Of a stretch of 64,000 nt of DNA, positions 12,860-24,910 are shown piece by piece. Each line of letters starts with the position of its first letter. Position 1 is the stretch's first letter. The notes under the pieces are model-generated. The model was not told where the DNA came from. It did no database searches and worked only from the letters and a program-made list of their open reading frames with translations. The position numbers were made by a program, and so were the translations under genes. Source of the stretch: Gnetum montanum (Eukaryota > Streptophyta > Gnetopsida > Gnetales > Gnetaceae); NCBI GenBank assembly GCA_015680685.1, contig MNCI01029288.1, positions 147,796-211,795 on the forward strand, given 5' to 3'.

Positions 12860-13720
12860 AATGGATAATGTAGTTGTAGCACCTATTTGTTCATGAAAGG
12901 CTCTTGGGAGTCCGGCTAAAAGTGCACGTGCTAGTGCGCAAGAGGCCTGAGCAGTTGCGGTAGCAGAAGATGCAGAAGTTGCAAATGAAGGCTGCCCCTG
13001 CCTGCCTTCCGTTGCGGTTTTCAAAGGATTTTTTGTATTACCCTACTTCAATTCTGACCCTGTGTCGTCCATTTTATAGTGTAGCACGAGATACAGAGTC
13101 AAATTCGGGCCTCAGAGTTCAAGATTGAGCGTGGGTTTTTGGGTTCTTTCCTTCTTGCCGGCGCCGTTGCCTTCACTTGCAGTTTTCCTCTGGCCTCCTC
13201 CTGTCAAGTGCCCACCCAAGATTCTGCTTTTGAAATAGTCCTACAACTTTGTCATTGCTATTTTCACCGTTTCCTGCACATTCAACTATTTGTTTCTTTC
13301 TGCACCCAGATTTACTCAAATTTAGGTTACCATATAAAAACCGACCGACAGTATAGGTATATTGTNGCAGAGCTCCAGTGTGTACCCAAAATAACTTTGA
13401 AGTCCTAAAGACATGGCGCTGCAAGGGCTGGAATTGACTGCGAGACGAGAGACAAGTTTGGCATTGGTCAGGGCAGTGTGCAGAGGAATCGCCGTCTGTG
13501 CCAAGAAAAAACGGCGCCTGAGTGCAATATCTTCCCTCCGCCCATGCCTATCAATACCAGGAGATTCAAAAAAAGAAGTTTCTACCTCTGCCTCTGTTGG
13601 GTTGGAAAGCAGATCGAGCAGAGTTTAATGCCGACCTTGAAAAGGTTNCCCGGGCTTAGCTATCAACAAAAATATTGTGCCCAGGAAAAGTAGGAAGCCC
13701 ATTTCTCTGACTTCGGAATG
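12860..13720 (+). other. GC-elevated island, possible host-gene 5' fragment
   Basis: Base composition rises sharply above the flanks, and CpG and Ala/Arg-type codons appear. An ORF of 71 codons (13413-13628, MALQGLELTARRE...) begins with an ATG in the AAGACATGG context. It is rich in Arg, Ser and Ala, as an organelle-targeting leader would be, but that is inference. Two single N positions (13366, 13648) interrupt the region, so frames across them are unsafe. A minus-strand Ala-rich ORF (13024-12842) overlaps and I cannot decide between strands. I do not recognise either product. It may be a promoter and first exon, or a captured fragment. Confidence 0.35.
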
Positions 13721-14409
13721 TTATGCTTCGTGAACGGGCAGCCAAGTTTTTGTTAGCTGATAGAGAACATGACCAATATGAATCATTGACTGGTCACTTG
13801 ATAGGTTATTTCAATGCATGATTAGTTGACAAATAAGCTTATTCATTAACAGGTTAGCATATACTATGTCATTGATATGGCCCAAACAAATGTACAAACC
13901 CAACCCTAGCTGCATATGATTTTGTTGAGGTCAACCTGGTCCATGCTAAGCATGGCTCATAATTAATAGTATTAATCTTGAACAATATCTTGGAGTCGTG
14001 TCTTTACTGTGCATTTTTCTCTTTTTAAATATTTAATATTTATATGAGTATTCACACATTTCTGCTACATTGATTTACATATGAGCATTCACCATCTTCT
14101 ATCACACTAAATTGTTATTCACAACTTGTTTCTACTGGCCAACATTTAACACTATATGAGGTAGCAGATAGCCATAGTTTGTGAAGTCTGCAATTATGAC
14201 ATGTCAACAAAACAACCAATTCAAAATCAGAACCGTTATGTAATTGAATGTGTAGTATCATTTTTTAATTATTTTTTTAAAAGTTTAACATGGTGTTTGT
14301 TGTTGCTAATTCTAGACGAGGTTAGATCATTAAAATTCTATAGTGGTGGATGTGTGTAGTGGGTAGGTGGTGGATGTGTGTAGTGGGTAGGTGGTGGTGA
14401 TTGGAGGCT

Positions 14410-14416
14410 ATAAAGG
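14410..14416 (+). promoter_or_regulatory. TATA box of element C 5' LTR
   Basis: TATAAAG in GGCTATAAAGGAGACAAGC is conserved at 22199-22205 in the other LTR. It would set the U3/R boundary of the element's transcript. This is by motif and conservation only. Confidence 0.5.
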
Positions 14417-15472
14417 AGACAAGCATGAGCGTTCGAGAGATTAGATCCTTGGGGCTAACCAAGAAACCAATAGGCAATGGTTTCTTTCATTTTTTTTCTT
14501 GGCAGACAACAAGCCTCCTCAACAACTGTGACAACCTCTTTCCTCCCTCCTCGTCTACGTAGTAGGTAGACAACGAATGACAGTTAGAAGCACAAGTGCA
14601 ACACATGTGGTAGATAGTGCACGTGCATACCAAATAGGGGCAACCATCAAGGAGCCTCTCTCCATGGCTAGACAAAACATGAGTGAATGGTAGTCTCTCT
14701 CTTTCTCTTAGCTATCAACAACAGTAGTAGGATTCTCTCTCTTCTTTCTATCTACAGTAGGCACACACAGAGACCTGTCAGCGACAATGGATAGGAAATG
14801 TGCATGGTAGGCTCTTGGCCATCAACCATTGCTATTGTGTGTCTGCAGGAACATAGGCACAATGCACGTGTAGGACATGAGACGTGCAGTTCTTCTCTCT
14901 GGCTAGCAACCTGTCTCAGTGATAGCTTTCGCAGCCAACAATCTTCTAGCTATTCGTCAAGAAAAATCGATGTGTTGCAGGCGACAACTGGCTCTATCTC
15001 TCTTTCCTTATGGTTTGATCAATAGCGAAGCACGTGAGGTTTTGTTTTATCCCTCCCAACAACGACAACACTCATGGAAAGCCAAACTCGTGTGTTAGTG
15101 TGGCAAGAGAATTAGCTACCAGCCTCTCCTCTCTTTGTAGCAGTGGTGTTGGGAGAAAATGGTCAATGATGACTACAAGTGATGGTGAGGCACAGGTTAC
15201 CACACACAGTGTCTATCAGCAACTACTATAGGGTTCTTTTTTCTTTCTATCTATGGGTGACAGTGAAGTTGTAGTAGGCAGACTCTCTAGGTTTTCTACC
15301 ACCAACAGTAAGTTGTGTGGTAGGCAACAACAAAACCCATGGGAATAGAACATCAGATAGATCTCTCTCTTCCCCCCTTTTGGTAGCTATGAGCAACATC
15401 AATTGTGGCAACATCCACGACAACAAGATGATACGAACTAGTGACAGCAATGAGGACTAGGGAAAATTTTTT

Positions 15473-16360
15473 TGATGAATCATCGTTTGTCAGGTGTTGA
15501 TATCAAAACCTTGATATCGACACATGCTGATATCGGACCCTTGATATCGGGTATGCGATATTGCAGCTTGGACAATGATATTGAATACATGATATCATGG
15601 TTCCTGTGTAAGCCTATAAATACCACATTTAGGCACACAGGAAGGGGGAGTCAATCAGTATTAGAGTAGGATCTTTTTGTTAGTTTTCAATCCATTTTGA
15701 TTCTTTCCCCAATGCATGCCCACAGTGTGATGATTGTAATTTTACTAAACCTTTATTTGAGTGTGATGTACTTGGACACACACATGATCAATAATAAAGA
15801 TTGAGATTACTCCATCATTCCAGCATTCACTTAGTTTTAATTGTTTAATTGTTATTGTTATTTATCAATTTATTAATTAATATTTCTTTAGTGTCATTTA
15901 CTATTCCTGTTGTTAATTGTGGAATGAGTACAACTTAATTATGAATATTTAAGTGTAACTACTTGGTAACCTAGTAGCGTATCTAGGAGCGCTCAAGTAA
16001 TATACACTTGGTAATCCCAGAAGTAGTACACGAGGTCCAAGATGCATACGGATGATTAAAGATGAATTCTCATTGAACTTAGGCTAGCTTAGACTTCATT
16101 TCCTACTACTTATTAGTTTAATCAAGCTTATCCTCCATTATCCCTAGGAGTAGCACTAGTTTAGGACCACATCATTTTCCTCACTTTCGACTAAACCATA
16201 CGTGACCAAGTAAATACTAGTCTAGGTGAGAAGACAGCAAACTACGATCAACATGTAACTATCTAAATACCATAACTAGTTCATCTGCCGAGTTCGATCA
16301 GATCGTGTGTGAATGCTCGTATTCATATGGTTGAGTGTAGGGGTACCTCGCCACTCATCA
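15473..16360 (+). mobile_element. Solo LTR of the D/E family, inserted in element C
   Basis: It starts TGATGAATCATC and ends ACTCATCA, matching the LTRs at 31812, 45410 and (reverse) 60098. A TATA box (TATAAAT, 15615-15621) and the conserved tail with GACTAAACCATACGTGACC are present. Only one LTR and no internal DNA is left, as expected after LTR-LTR recombination. The five bases on each side (TTTTT and CTATT) are not identical, so the target duplication is lost or the edge has changed. The uninterrupted site can be seen in C's 3' LTR near 23250-23275. Confidence 0.8.
15498..15600. repeat. GATATC cluster in the U3 of the solo LTR
   Basis: Five GATATC palindromes plus GATATT variants lie within about 100 bases directly upstream of the TATA box. 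A similar cluster occupies the same place in the LTR at 60098-61141. Confidence 0.65.
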
Positions 16361-16569
16361 CTATTGTATTCTTGAATTTTAAAAAATAATTTTTCAAATT
16401 CCTTGATTTCCAGTTTGATTTACTATTTTAAAACATTGCATGACTCTCTTCAGCTAAGATTATTCCCAAGTTTCCATACCCATATGGGAGGCACCTTAGG
16501 TAATAATCTCCTTAAACAAGTCTTTTTTCCAGTGTTGGTGTATCCAAAATTTACACATCAACACCTTTT

Positions 16570-16586
16570 TGACACTAGAAGGAGGG
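16570..16586 (+). other. Decayed primer-binding site of element C
   Basis: TGACACTAGAAGGAGGG follows the 5' LTR by six bases. It resembles the tRNA-Asp-type site of Athila/Tat elements (beginning TGGCGCC and ending in a G run), with several changes. Confidence 0.5.
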
Positions 16587-17244
16587 CAATTTTTTTGACC
16601 TTTGTTTTCCATTTTAAAGAAATCATCAATTTTCTGCCCTTTTTCGATTCCTATTCTATTTTCATTTCTCGAAAATTTCATTTTCCTTGTTTTGTTCTTA
16701 TCTCAAAATTGTTGTTTCCCTAAATTTTATTTTCCTTTTTTGCAAACCTCTATCTCCAAACCCTTTATTTCTATCTTTTTATTAAAAAAAAATTGATGTT
16801 TCTTATGTTCTAAAAATTATCATTATTGGAATCCTATTTTCAAATTTCTAAACCTCCATTTTCTCAATTCCATTTTTTTTATTTTGATGGTCCTTACCTG
16901 AGTCTTAACTATGGTAAGGTGGTTTTATTTAATTATTCAATTTTAAATTTTTTTTTGAAATTTTTCATTTTACCATTTTCTTTTTAAATTTTAGCATTTA
17001 TTTTTTTTGAAAAAAATATATTTTTAAATAGCATATTTTAGTGTTTTTAAAATTATATTATTGATATATTTCTTTCCTTTTCATGCAATTTTATAGTTTT
17101 ATTTTAACATTTATTTTTGGTAATTTTTGTTTTATGAGTGAACTCTCCTTTGCTCCTAATCAACCAACTACCTGTCACTTTACATTAAGGAAACAATGAG
17201 TTTTATGTTTCTCAAGTTCTATCCCTAAGAGAACTCAGACTTGG
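16587..17244 (+). other. T-rich leader of element C
   Basis: Untranslated leader between primer-binding site and gag. It is very T-rich with no feature beyond homopolymer runs. Confidence 0.5.
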
Positions 17245-17943
17245 ATGATAGCCAATCAACCCCCAGCTCCCACAGTGAGCAACCTCTTTAACTTTACTAA
17301 CTACCACGATATCCCAAAATCACTCCAAAATATAAATTTGTTCTTTGATCTCACAAACCTTATTAGTGATGCTTGCCAAGATATACAATATTTTGAAACT
17401 TTACTATGCATCCACAACATTGTCCAAAATGACATAGCATGTAGGGTCTTTATAACAACTTTTAGAAGCAAAGCCATCCAATGGTTTTTTATGCTCGCTA
17501 ATGCCTCCATCGACTCATGGCAAGAGTTTAAAAATAAGTTCCTAATTCAGTTTGACATGTTTACTAGCCCTACCGTAGCATCAAGTAATTTTACAAGCTT
17601 GAGAAAAATTGCTAGGGAAAATCTGTAGGATTACAACCTAAGATTCCTTCACCAGCTTTCCTATGTGCCAAATGAGATGCACCCACAACCTGGTGGCATC
17701 CTCAATTTTTACTTATTCACTATTGACCCATTCTTTGCCTATGCCATCAAATCTGATTCCAACATAATTAAAATATAGTAAGTGATGGCTAAAGTTGTGG
17801 AGTTAGAACAAATTACCCTCATGAATTGCATCCAAACCTAATTTGGGATAATGAGCATTAGTAATCCTATACAATCTAACCCTCTACCCCTACCAACTTT
17901 TCCACTGACCAACACTATATTCCAGACTCCTTCCTCCTTTTAA
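17245..17943 (+). pseudogene. Gag of element C
   Basis: This is the particle protein. A 127-codon open stretch (17245-17628) carries the Retrotrans_gag signature: TTFRSKAIQWFFMLANASI followed by DSWQEFKNKFLIQF. After a TAG the same frame continues with DYNLRFLHQLSYVP and further stops to about 17943, then Gln/Pro/Ser-rich text. The first in-frame Met (MIANQPPAP) is a reasonable start because the sequence before it is leader-like. No zinc knuckle was seen; the C-terminal part is disturbed by an assembly join at 18001. Confidence 0.75.
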
Positions 17944-17960
17944 CTAATTCAATATTCAAA

Positions 17961-18042
17961 CAATAATTTTCAAGGTCCCACATCTTCTTCATTCCTACCA
18001 NGCAATAATTTTCAAGGTCCCACATCTTCTTCATTCCTACCA
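17961..18042 (+). repeat. 40-bp direct duplication around an N: unmerged contig overlap
   Basis: The 40 bases at 17961-18000 are repeated exactly at 18003-18042, with one N and one G between. This is the pattern left when two overlapping contig ends are joined with a gap symbol instead of being merged. The duplication should be treated as artefact. Confidence 0.8.
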
Positions 18043-18698
18043 TCTAACACTGGTTTGAATGATGACCAATCGAAGTCCTTAATTCAATCCATCATAAACC
18101 CAAACGAGATATCTTATCTTGTTAAACCCCCAACTCAAACTCAAAATAAAATGACCCAGATATTAACTTTGCTTCAAAAGCTCTCAAATGAAATAGTTAA
18201 ACTAAAGTGAAACAACAACAAGGGTCCTATACAATTTGAAAAGCCAAATGCATCAGTCAATGATGACTATTTTCATCTCCATAACACGAGGCAACATTCT
18301 GATAAGACTTATCCTTAGTTTTTAGCATTATATGATGATAATACCCAAGGTCAAAAAAATGGGCAATCCCCTGTTATCGTCCTTAATGTACCTTATGAAA
18401 TGGAGAATGAAGAGGTTTCCTCATTAGAACAAGTTATGGTAAGTGACCTCAACCCACATAATGCTCGCTACTGTAGGCTTAGTAACATAATGAACAACAC
18501 ACAATAACAAACTAAGAATGATTTGTATACTCCTCCAAATATAAGAGTTCATACTCAAAGCAACATGAATACTCAGATTGGGTCATCCCAAACAAACAGT
18601 CCACAATGACCAAATTCCTCATCTATACATAGAAGAATTCCACCTCAACAAGAAGCCAAAGATGAATATAAGGCTTACGATCTAGTTGAGGATTTGAA
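18043..18698 (+). other. Gag-protease linker of element C
   Basis: Decayed coding sequence in several frames, rich in Asn, Gln and Thr (for example LLQKLSNEIVKLK near 18170). No domain is visible. It joins gag to the protease frame that opens at 18699. Confidence 0.45.
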
Positions 18699-19778
18699 AT
18701 GACCTTTTACATTTCAATGTATGACCTTTTACATTTTAATGAAATGAAAGATGCAATTCAAAGGATAGTTCATACACTTGAAACTCAAAAAGAAAAATCT
18801 CCAATCCATAAAAGGCAAGCTCACTTTACAAAAAGTCCTAACATGCTATTAATACAAAACACAAATAATTCCATATTGAGCAAGAAAGAGCAACCTCCTT
18901 TCCTAACAACTTTGATTGTTTTACGAAAGAACATTCATAATTGTTTGATGGATTCTAGAGCAACCATTAGTGTCATGCCACTTGAGGTATGTAAAGCCTT
19001 ACGAGCACAGCTGCTACCATAAATGAAAAGTGTAATACAACTTGATGGGTCCAACGTATCGATAGTAGGATCATTAAAAAGAGTGCAACTTAAACAATAC
19101 CCTATAGTTACATGTTACACAGACATCTTAGTAGTTGACATGTCACCCAATTATGGTGTACTCTTTTCTAGGACCTTTGGAGCCAAGTTTTGGGGATTCC
19201 TTAGGTCAGATTTTTCAGAACTATTAATCCCTATTAAAAGAAAATCTAAATACATGATTATACCTAGAAAACCTTTTTATAACCAAGTTGTAACAACCTT
19301 TGACTAGCAAAATCCATATTTGGAGAACCAAAATACTAATCTTTACATTGGAGTTATTAAGGTTGAGCATGGCGAACATGTTATAAATGACCATGTGAGT
19401 GAAACTACAAAAATAAGTCTTGTCTCTATACAAACTCATATAGATTTCACCCAATCCTATAAAAATTCTAAAGAAGGTGAAGAAATCTATGAAGACACCT
19501 TGCCTTATCATCAACATGATGGATTTCTTCTGAATGACCTACCACCTTTAAGGAAGGATAAAGATATAAATGAGATCTCAACCATCAAAATGTTAGAAGG
19601 TGCACCAAATTTTGACAACACATCCATGAAACATGTTCCTAGAGAAGCTGTGTTCGATGATTTACAAAAACTTAGACCTAAGATTGAAACTCACATGAAA
19701 GAAGAACTTAATGAACTTCTAGGGTCTAAAATTACTCATCTTATGAAACATTTAAATTTAGTGCCTAATAAAAAATGA
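18699..19778 (+). pseudogene. Retropepsin and downstream linker of element C
   Basis: One frame runs through the whole stretch with only two stops (19020 and 19305). The protease has the active-site context CLMDSRATISVMPLEV (Asp codon at 18951). The usual Gly of the Asp-Ser-Gly triad is Arg (AGA), a single G-to-A change that should kill the enzyme. The later signature NYGVLFSRTFGAKFWGFL matches the YGxLLSRxW region of Athila/Tat proteases. The last part (19320-19778) is an acidic linker of the kind that precedes reverse transcriptase, with EAVFDDLQKLRPKIE, but no polymerase follows. It ends at a TGA and then jumps to an integrase tail. Confidence 0.75.
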
Positions 19779-19837
19779 ACAACAAAATTACAATTAGTTT
19801 GATTCTCATAATCTTAATCATCAACAAATTGTTAAAA

Positions 19838-20101
19838 CGATGGCTTGACAAGAAACATGTAGGTAATGTCTTTAAAATAGGAGATCTAGTACTAAAAATA
19901 GGTAGAGAATTTGGCTGAACTAGTCTTCAAACTCAATTTTCTCCTATGTGCTCAGGTCCATTCAAAATTACAAATGTTGTTGGCCCCAATGTTCACAAAA
20001 TTACTGATGTGCAAAGACATAAGTTACATAGGAACTTTAATGCATTTTATTTGAATCATTTCTACTTAGGTTCCCCACGTGGACACTTGGTAGATCCTTA
20101 G
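19838..20101 (+). pseudogene. Integrase C-terminal tail of element C
   Basis: Eighty-eight codons with one stop. DKKHVGNVFKIGDLVLKIG and, later, SGPFKITNVVGPNVHKITD match the C-terminal DNA-binding part of Ty3-type integrases (GDLVL followed by GPF/Y-like text). The frame ends GHLVDP and a TAG. The catalytic core and everything back to the protease linker are missing, so about 3 kb of polymerase appears to have been lost between 19780 and 19830. Confidence 0.7.
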
Positions 20102-21357
20102 TTGCATGTTTTCTTTATCCTCACCATGCATTTCATTTGTATATAGTTGCATTTGCATGTTTTCTTTGCATTTTATTTGCATCTCTTTCTTAGCACATGG
20201 GTTTTGGTTTGAGCACATGTGAGTATAATGATATATATATATATTACTATTACATGAAATCTTATTTATATTCTATAATTTAATAATGTTATGATTCTTC
20301 CCAATAGATTTTAATATTTTACTTTTCTTAGTTATGTTGGATTATGGAGGATGGGATTTATGCTAACTTATCATGTAATCATCATGATCATGTGAGTGTA
20401 GGATATGTGATGTTGGAGAATAATTAGCACAATCACTAGGGGACCTTGGAAAATGTCATTTTCCCTTTCATAAGTCCTAGCCCTCAAGTGTGATGATCCA
20501 TGGCTACCCTATGATTAATAGGGTGAAGTGTGTCCATCTCCACTTAAGAACCCTTAGCCACCTAGGAGACCTACTATGATGCCATCAAATTATAATTAAA
20601 GGCACATACACAAGAATTGAACTACACCATGAGCAAAGTTTTGAAAAGACCATGTTCTTTGGTAATGCAGCTAATCAGCCAAACACATGTTGAAATTCCT
20701 ACCTAAATAATAAAGTACACAATGAACAAAGTTTTATTAAAAAAAAAAAGAAAAAATAAAATAAATGAGGACTATGTTCATTGGCAATGTAATAAGTTCT
20801 TGAGTGTGATGGGGTTTGGTAGTTATCCTCAACCTAGCCTCCATTCTCTTTTTAAACCTATTTTCCCAAAATTAAAAAAATAAGAAGAAAAGAAAATAAT
20901 CCCTTTTTTACCTATTCCCTTTCAAAATGTCAAAAAAAATCCCATGGAAAAATCTAAAAGTTGTGGCTAACCATAATCTAACATGAGCTTATCCTCCTCA
21001 TTAAGTTTAGTATATAGGTCTTGTGCTCAAACTAGTCTTGATGCGTTTGACTTTTACCTTGTGAGAAGATTGGGAATGAGATCTTAATTATATATTTTAA
21101 ATATATATATAGATCTATGTAGTTAAAATAATAAATTATATATTTGAATTTTAATTAAATAAGCTAGTGTGGTAAGGGTGGCCCACGTTTGGTTCTCTTT
21201 TGATTATATGGTTATTTTTAATCATGTTTAGATCAATATAGTTTACTTTTAAATTTCAATTTGTCTGTTTTGTGATGTTTTCGATTGCATCTCCTTTTAA
21301 AATTTCTATGATTTTTCTATCCTTGCACTTGCATGCAATTAAAGCTTGGAGGCTAAG
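20102..21357 (+). other. 3' untranslated region and polypurine tract of element C
   Basis: Non-coding AT-rich DNA between the integrase stop and the 3' LTR, with an (AT)n run near 20230-20245 and A-rich stretches at 20731-20765. The last bases, AAAGCTTGGAGGCTAAG (21341-21357), directly precede TGTTGAGG and are the likely plus-strand priming tract. Confidence 0.65.
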
Positions 21358-23470
21358 TGTTGAGGTCAACCTTGCTCATACTAGACACGAGGTCATAATT
21401 AATAGTACGAATCTTGAATAATATCTTGGAGTGAGGCAAAGAGAAGCATGTTCTTTGGTGTCTTTACTATGCATTTTTATTTACTTTTAAACATTTAATA
21501 TTTATACAAGTATTCACACATTTTTGCTGCATTGATTTACATCTACGAATTCACATCTTCTATCAAACTAATTTGTTGTTCACAACTTGTTTCTGTTTGC
21601 CAACATTTAGCATTGTATGAGGTAGCAGATAGCCATAGTTTGTAAAGTCTGCAATTATGACATGTCAACAAAATAACCAATTCAAAATCAGAACCGTTAT
21701 ATAATCGAATGTGTAGTATCATTTTTTTAATTCTTTTTTAAAAAGGTTTAACATGTTGTTTGTTGTTGCTAATCTAGATGAGGTTAGATTATTAAAATTC
21801 TATATTTGAACTTTCACTTTGAATACCCAAAAATTGAAAAAGTAGCAGTAATCTCTTTTACTAATTTTCCCAATATCTCATCCCCATTTACACATCTGAT
21901 TTCTAATCCAATATGATTTTTCAATCTACGCTGATGATAACTATACACTAAAACTTTCCTTTCCATTTACTTTTATGATGATGCATAATGAAAGTAATAT
22001 AACACAACACCTTGTTATTATGGTAGGGAGTGGTGAAACATGTTGAAAAGTCAAAATTGATCAAGCCACCATTGACAACGACATGGTGGAAGTAACAGTC
22101 CATGACAATGGCCAAGAGTTATGTTGCAAATACGATGGTGGGAGTTACAAGTAGTAGTGGCAGATGTGTGTAGTGGGCGATTGGTGGTGACTTGCAGCTA
22201 TAAAGGAGACAAGCATGAACATTCAAGAGATCAGATCTTAGGGGCCTACTAGGAGCGATGTTTTCTTTCCATTTTTTCTTGGCCGATAGCAAGCCTCCTC
22301 AGTAATTGCAATAGCCTCTTTCCTCCTTCCTGGTCTATGTAGCAGGTGGACAACAGACAACAGTTAGGCATGCAAGCATAGCATACATGATAAATAGCAT
22401 GCATGCATACCAAGTAGGGGCAGCCATCAATGAGCCTCTCTCATGGCTAGAGGAAACATGAGAAAATGACAATCTCTCTCTTTCTCTTGGATATCAATAA
22501 TAGTAGTAGGGTTCTCTCTCTTCTTTTTGTCTATAGTAGGCACACACAGTGACATGTCAGTCGCAGTGGACAGGCAACATGCGTAGGAAGCTCTTGGCTA
22601 TCAACTATTGCTACCATACATCTGCAGCAACACAAGCATAGCACATGCATACACAAGACACAAGACATGCCATTCTTCTCTTTGGCATGTGACTTATCTC
22701 AGTGACAACATTTGTAGCCAACAATCTTCTAACCACGCGTCAGCAACAACCAACGCATTGCAAGCGACGACAAGCTCTCTCTCGCTTCCCTTACAGTTTG
22801 ATTAGTAGCAAGGTGTGTGAGGTTTTATTTTATCCTTGCCAATGGCAGTGACGTGTGTGGTAGGCCAAACTAGCATGCCAATGTGGAAAGAGAATTACTT
22901 GCCAGCCTCTCCTCTCTTTGTAGCAGTGACATTTGTAGACAATAATCAATGATGACTACAAGTGATGATGAGGCACAGGTTACTGTGCATTACAACTATC
23001 AACAGTTGTCGTAGGGTTGTTTCTTCCTTTTGTCTGTGGATGATGGTAAAGCTGCAATAGGTGACCTCCCTTAGCTTTTTGCCACCAACAATAGGTTATG
23101 CCGTAGGCAATAGTGAGGCACGTGGTGGCAGAACACCAGATAGATCTCTCTCCCCCCTCTCCTAGCAACTACAAGTAGTGTCATTTGTAGCAACATCTGC
23201 GATGACAAGATGACATGAATTGGTGGTAGTAGTGGGGATTAGGGAAAATTTAAATGTTTTTAGTTAACTATTGTATTCTTGAATTTAAAAGAAAATTTTT
23301 CAAATTCCTGAATTTTTAGTTTGATTTACTGTTTTAAAACATCACATGGCCCTCTCCAGCTAAGACTATTCCTGGGTTTCTATACCCATACAGGAGGCAC
23401 CCTAGGCAATAATCTCCTCAAACAAGTCTTTTTTCTTAGTGTTGATGCATTCAAAATTTACACATCAACA
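21358..23470 (+). repeat. 3' LTR of element C
   Basis: Runs from TGTTGAGGTCAACC to ACACATCAACA and is 2113 bp long. It keeps about 350 bases missing from the 5' copy and has no nested insertion. TATAAAG at 22199-22205 is the likely TATA box. Confidence 0.85.
22199..22205 (+). promoter_or_regulatory. TATA box of element C 3' LTR
   Basis: TATAAAG in the same context as 14410-14416 of the 5' LTR. Confidence 0.5.
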
Positions 23471-24910
23471 AATTTATCAATCATTACCCATTGTGACAAG
23501 TAGCCAAAACATTTTGAGAATAACAAAACAAAGTACACACTTTAAAATATGTATATAACCATTTTTTGTAGAGGATAAATAATTACAGTTTGATGACTAG
23601 CAAGTTAGTGTATGTTTATCTCTTTGATTTAAATGTTCCATCTTTGTAGATGGTTGAAAAGAAAATTATCTTATTCTTGCATTGATAAGTCTTCTAACAT
23701 TTCAATAGTGATAATGGTAATAATAAGTAGCAACTAATATTACCACATTTATTAGGTATGTAGTTTCTTGGTAAAAGAATTAGTATTTTGCCACTATCTC
23801 TTTGGGTTTAAGGAGGTAACCCACCACTTGCTACATTTGTCACAACACTGTAACCCACTTTGCTATTTTACGTTATATACTTGATCATACAAAATGTTTA
23901 TAAAATGCTTTTGAATTGGGAATAAAATCCTCACTGGCTTGATATTTTGACATTGCTTATGATAAAATAAGCTTACAATTGTTTCATTGAGATGCTTTCT
24001 TCCTTGAAATTAAATAACATCATACTAATAGTGCAATAGTTGTAATGTATTTATGTATTATTTAATAGTAGCAATTAATGACCATTGAGTGTAGAAATGT
24101 TCCTTTTTTAGAAAAAACCTAAATAATGAGGTTCTTTGTCTTGTTCATGTTCCTTTGGTATTTTGTTTTGTTCCTTATATTAAGATTATATCATACTATA
24201 TATTACAAACCATTTTTATATTATAATATAAACTTTTCAGTAATCTTCCATTCTTTTGTTGTTCATGTCATGCATGTGCATGCACGTTGTTAATATTTAT
24301 TCAAACTTTGCAAATATAGAAGTACATGTCTCTTAACATAGACATGCATGAAAAAATCTCTTTTCGTCATGGCAAATGCATCCCATTTAAATTGCAAGCA
24401 AATGCATCCCTTTAAAATTGCAATGTTCCCATGGTCCTATTTGATACATCACTAAATAAAATATATTAATATGCTTTCATGGTTTTGGACATGTCACTTT
24501 TATTTTTTATTTCATGGTTGCATTTAATATAAATGATTATAGTGGCTAGCTCGGGTGTTGAGGGTTAGAAATGACTCTATTTATCATAGTTAATTTAAGT
24601 TGACTATGCTTTATATAGGTTGTTGAAATTATTTTTTCACACCAACCTAAGATAAGAATATTAGCTAAGGTTCACGCTAACCACTAACATCTTTTAAAAC
24701 TCAAATTCTCAATAACAACAATGTTATATAAATATTATGTTATAAAAATTATAATGTAATAATGATTTTAGGACATACTTGAAAAATCATAAAAGAAAAG
24801 GTTTTGAATAGGCAGAAAAATAAAACTAAATTTTATTAGAAGATATTGTACTTAAGCAGCATGTTTAAGTATGATGAGGATGGAATATTTGCATTTAGGG
24901 ATTATCAAAA
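23471..24910. other. AT-rich sequence without recognisable genes
   Basis: Flank of element C. I see no ORF above 60 codons and no LTR. A 26-bp tandem duplication lies inside it. Confidence 0.5.
24372..24423 (+). repeat. 26-bp tandem duplication
   Basis: Two adjacent copies (24372-24397, 24398-24423) both begin GCAAATGCATCCC and end ATTGCAA, with few differences. Confidence 0.75.

Larger units (their letters stand above)
13923..16563 (+). repeat. 5' LTR of element C (with nested insertion)
   Basis: It matches the 3' LTR from TGTTGAGGTCAACC to ACACATCAACA. It lacks about 350 bases that the 3' LTR has (about 21790-22150). It instead carries a short tandem doubling of GGTGGATGTGTGTAGTGGGTA at 14343-14390. 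An 888-bp foreign LTR is inserted at 15473. Differences from the 3' LTR are mostly transitions. Confidence 0.85.
13923..23470 (+). mobile_element. Element C: Athila/Tat-type LTR retrotransposon, internally deleted
   Basis: Long terminal repeats (13923-16563 and 21358-23470) begin TGTTGAGGTCAACC and end ACACATCAACA. Flanking bases GATTT (13918-13922) and AATTT (23471-23475) look like a 5-bp target duplication with one G-to-A change. Inside are a primer-binding site, gag, protease with linker, the C-terminal tail of integrase, and a polypurine tract. Reverse transcriptase, RNase H and the integrase core are missing, so any movement would have needed proteins from a partner. A foreign LTR (15473-16360) sits in the 5' LTR. 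The two LTRs differ at roughly one base in eight in the part I compared by eye, so the insertion is old. Confidence 0.85.

Noticed and set aside
20230-20247. AT-dinucleotide run as an origin or matrix-attachment site
   Set aside because: A short (AT)n run in an AT-rich 3' region is not evidence of function.
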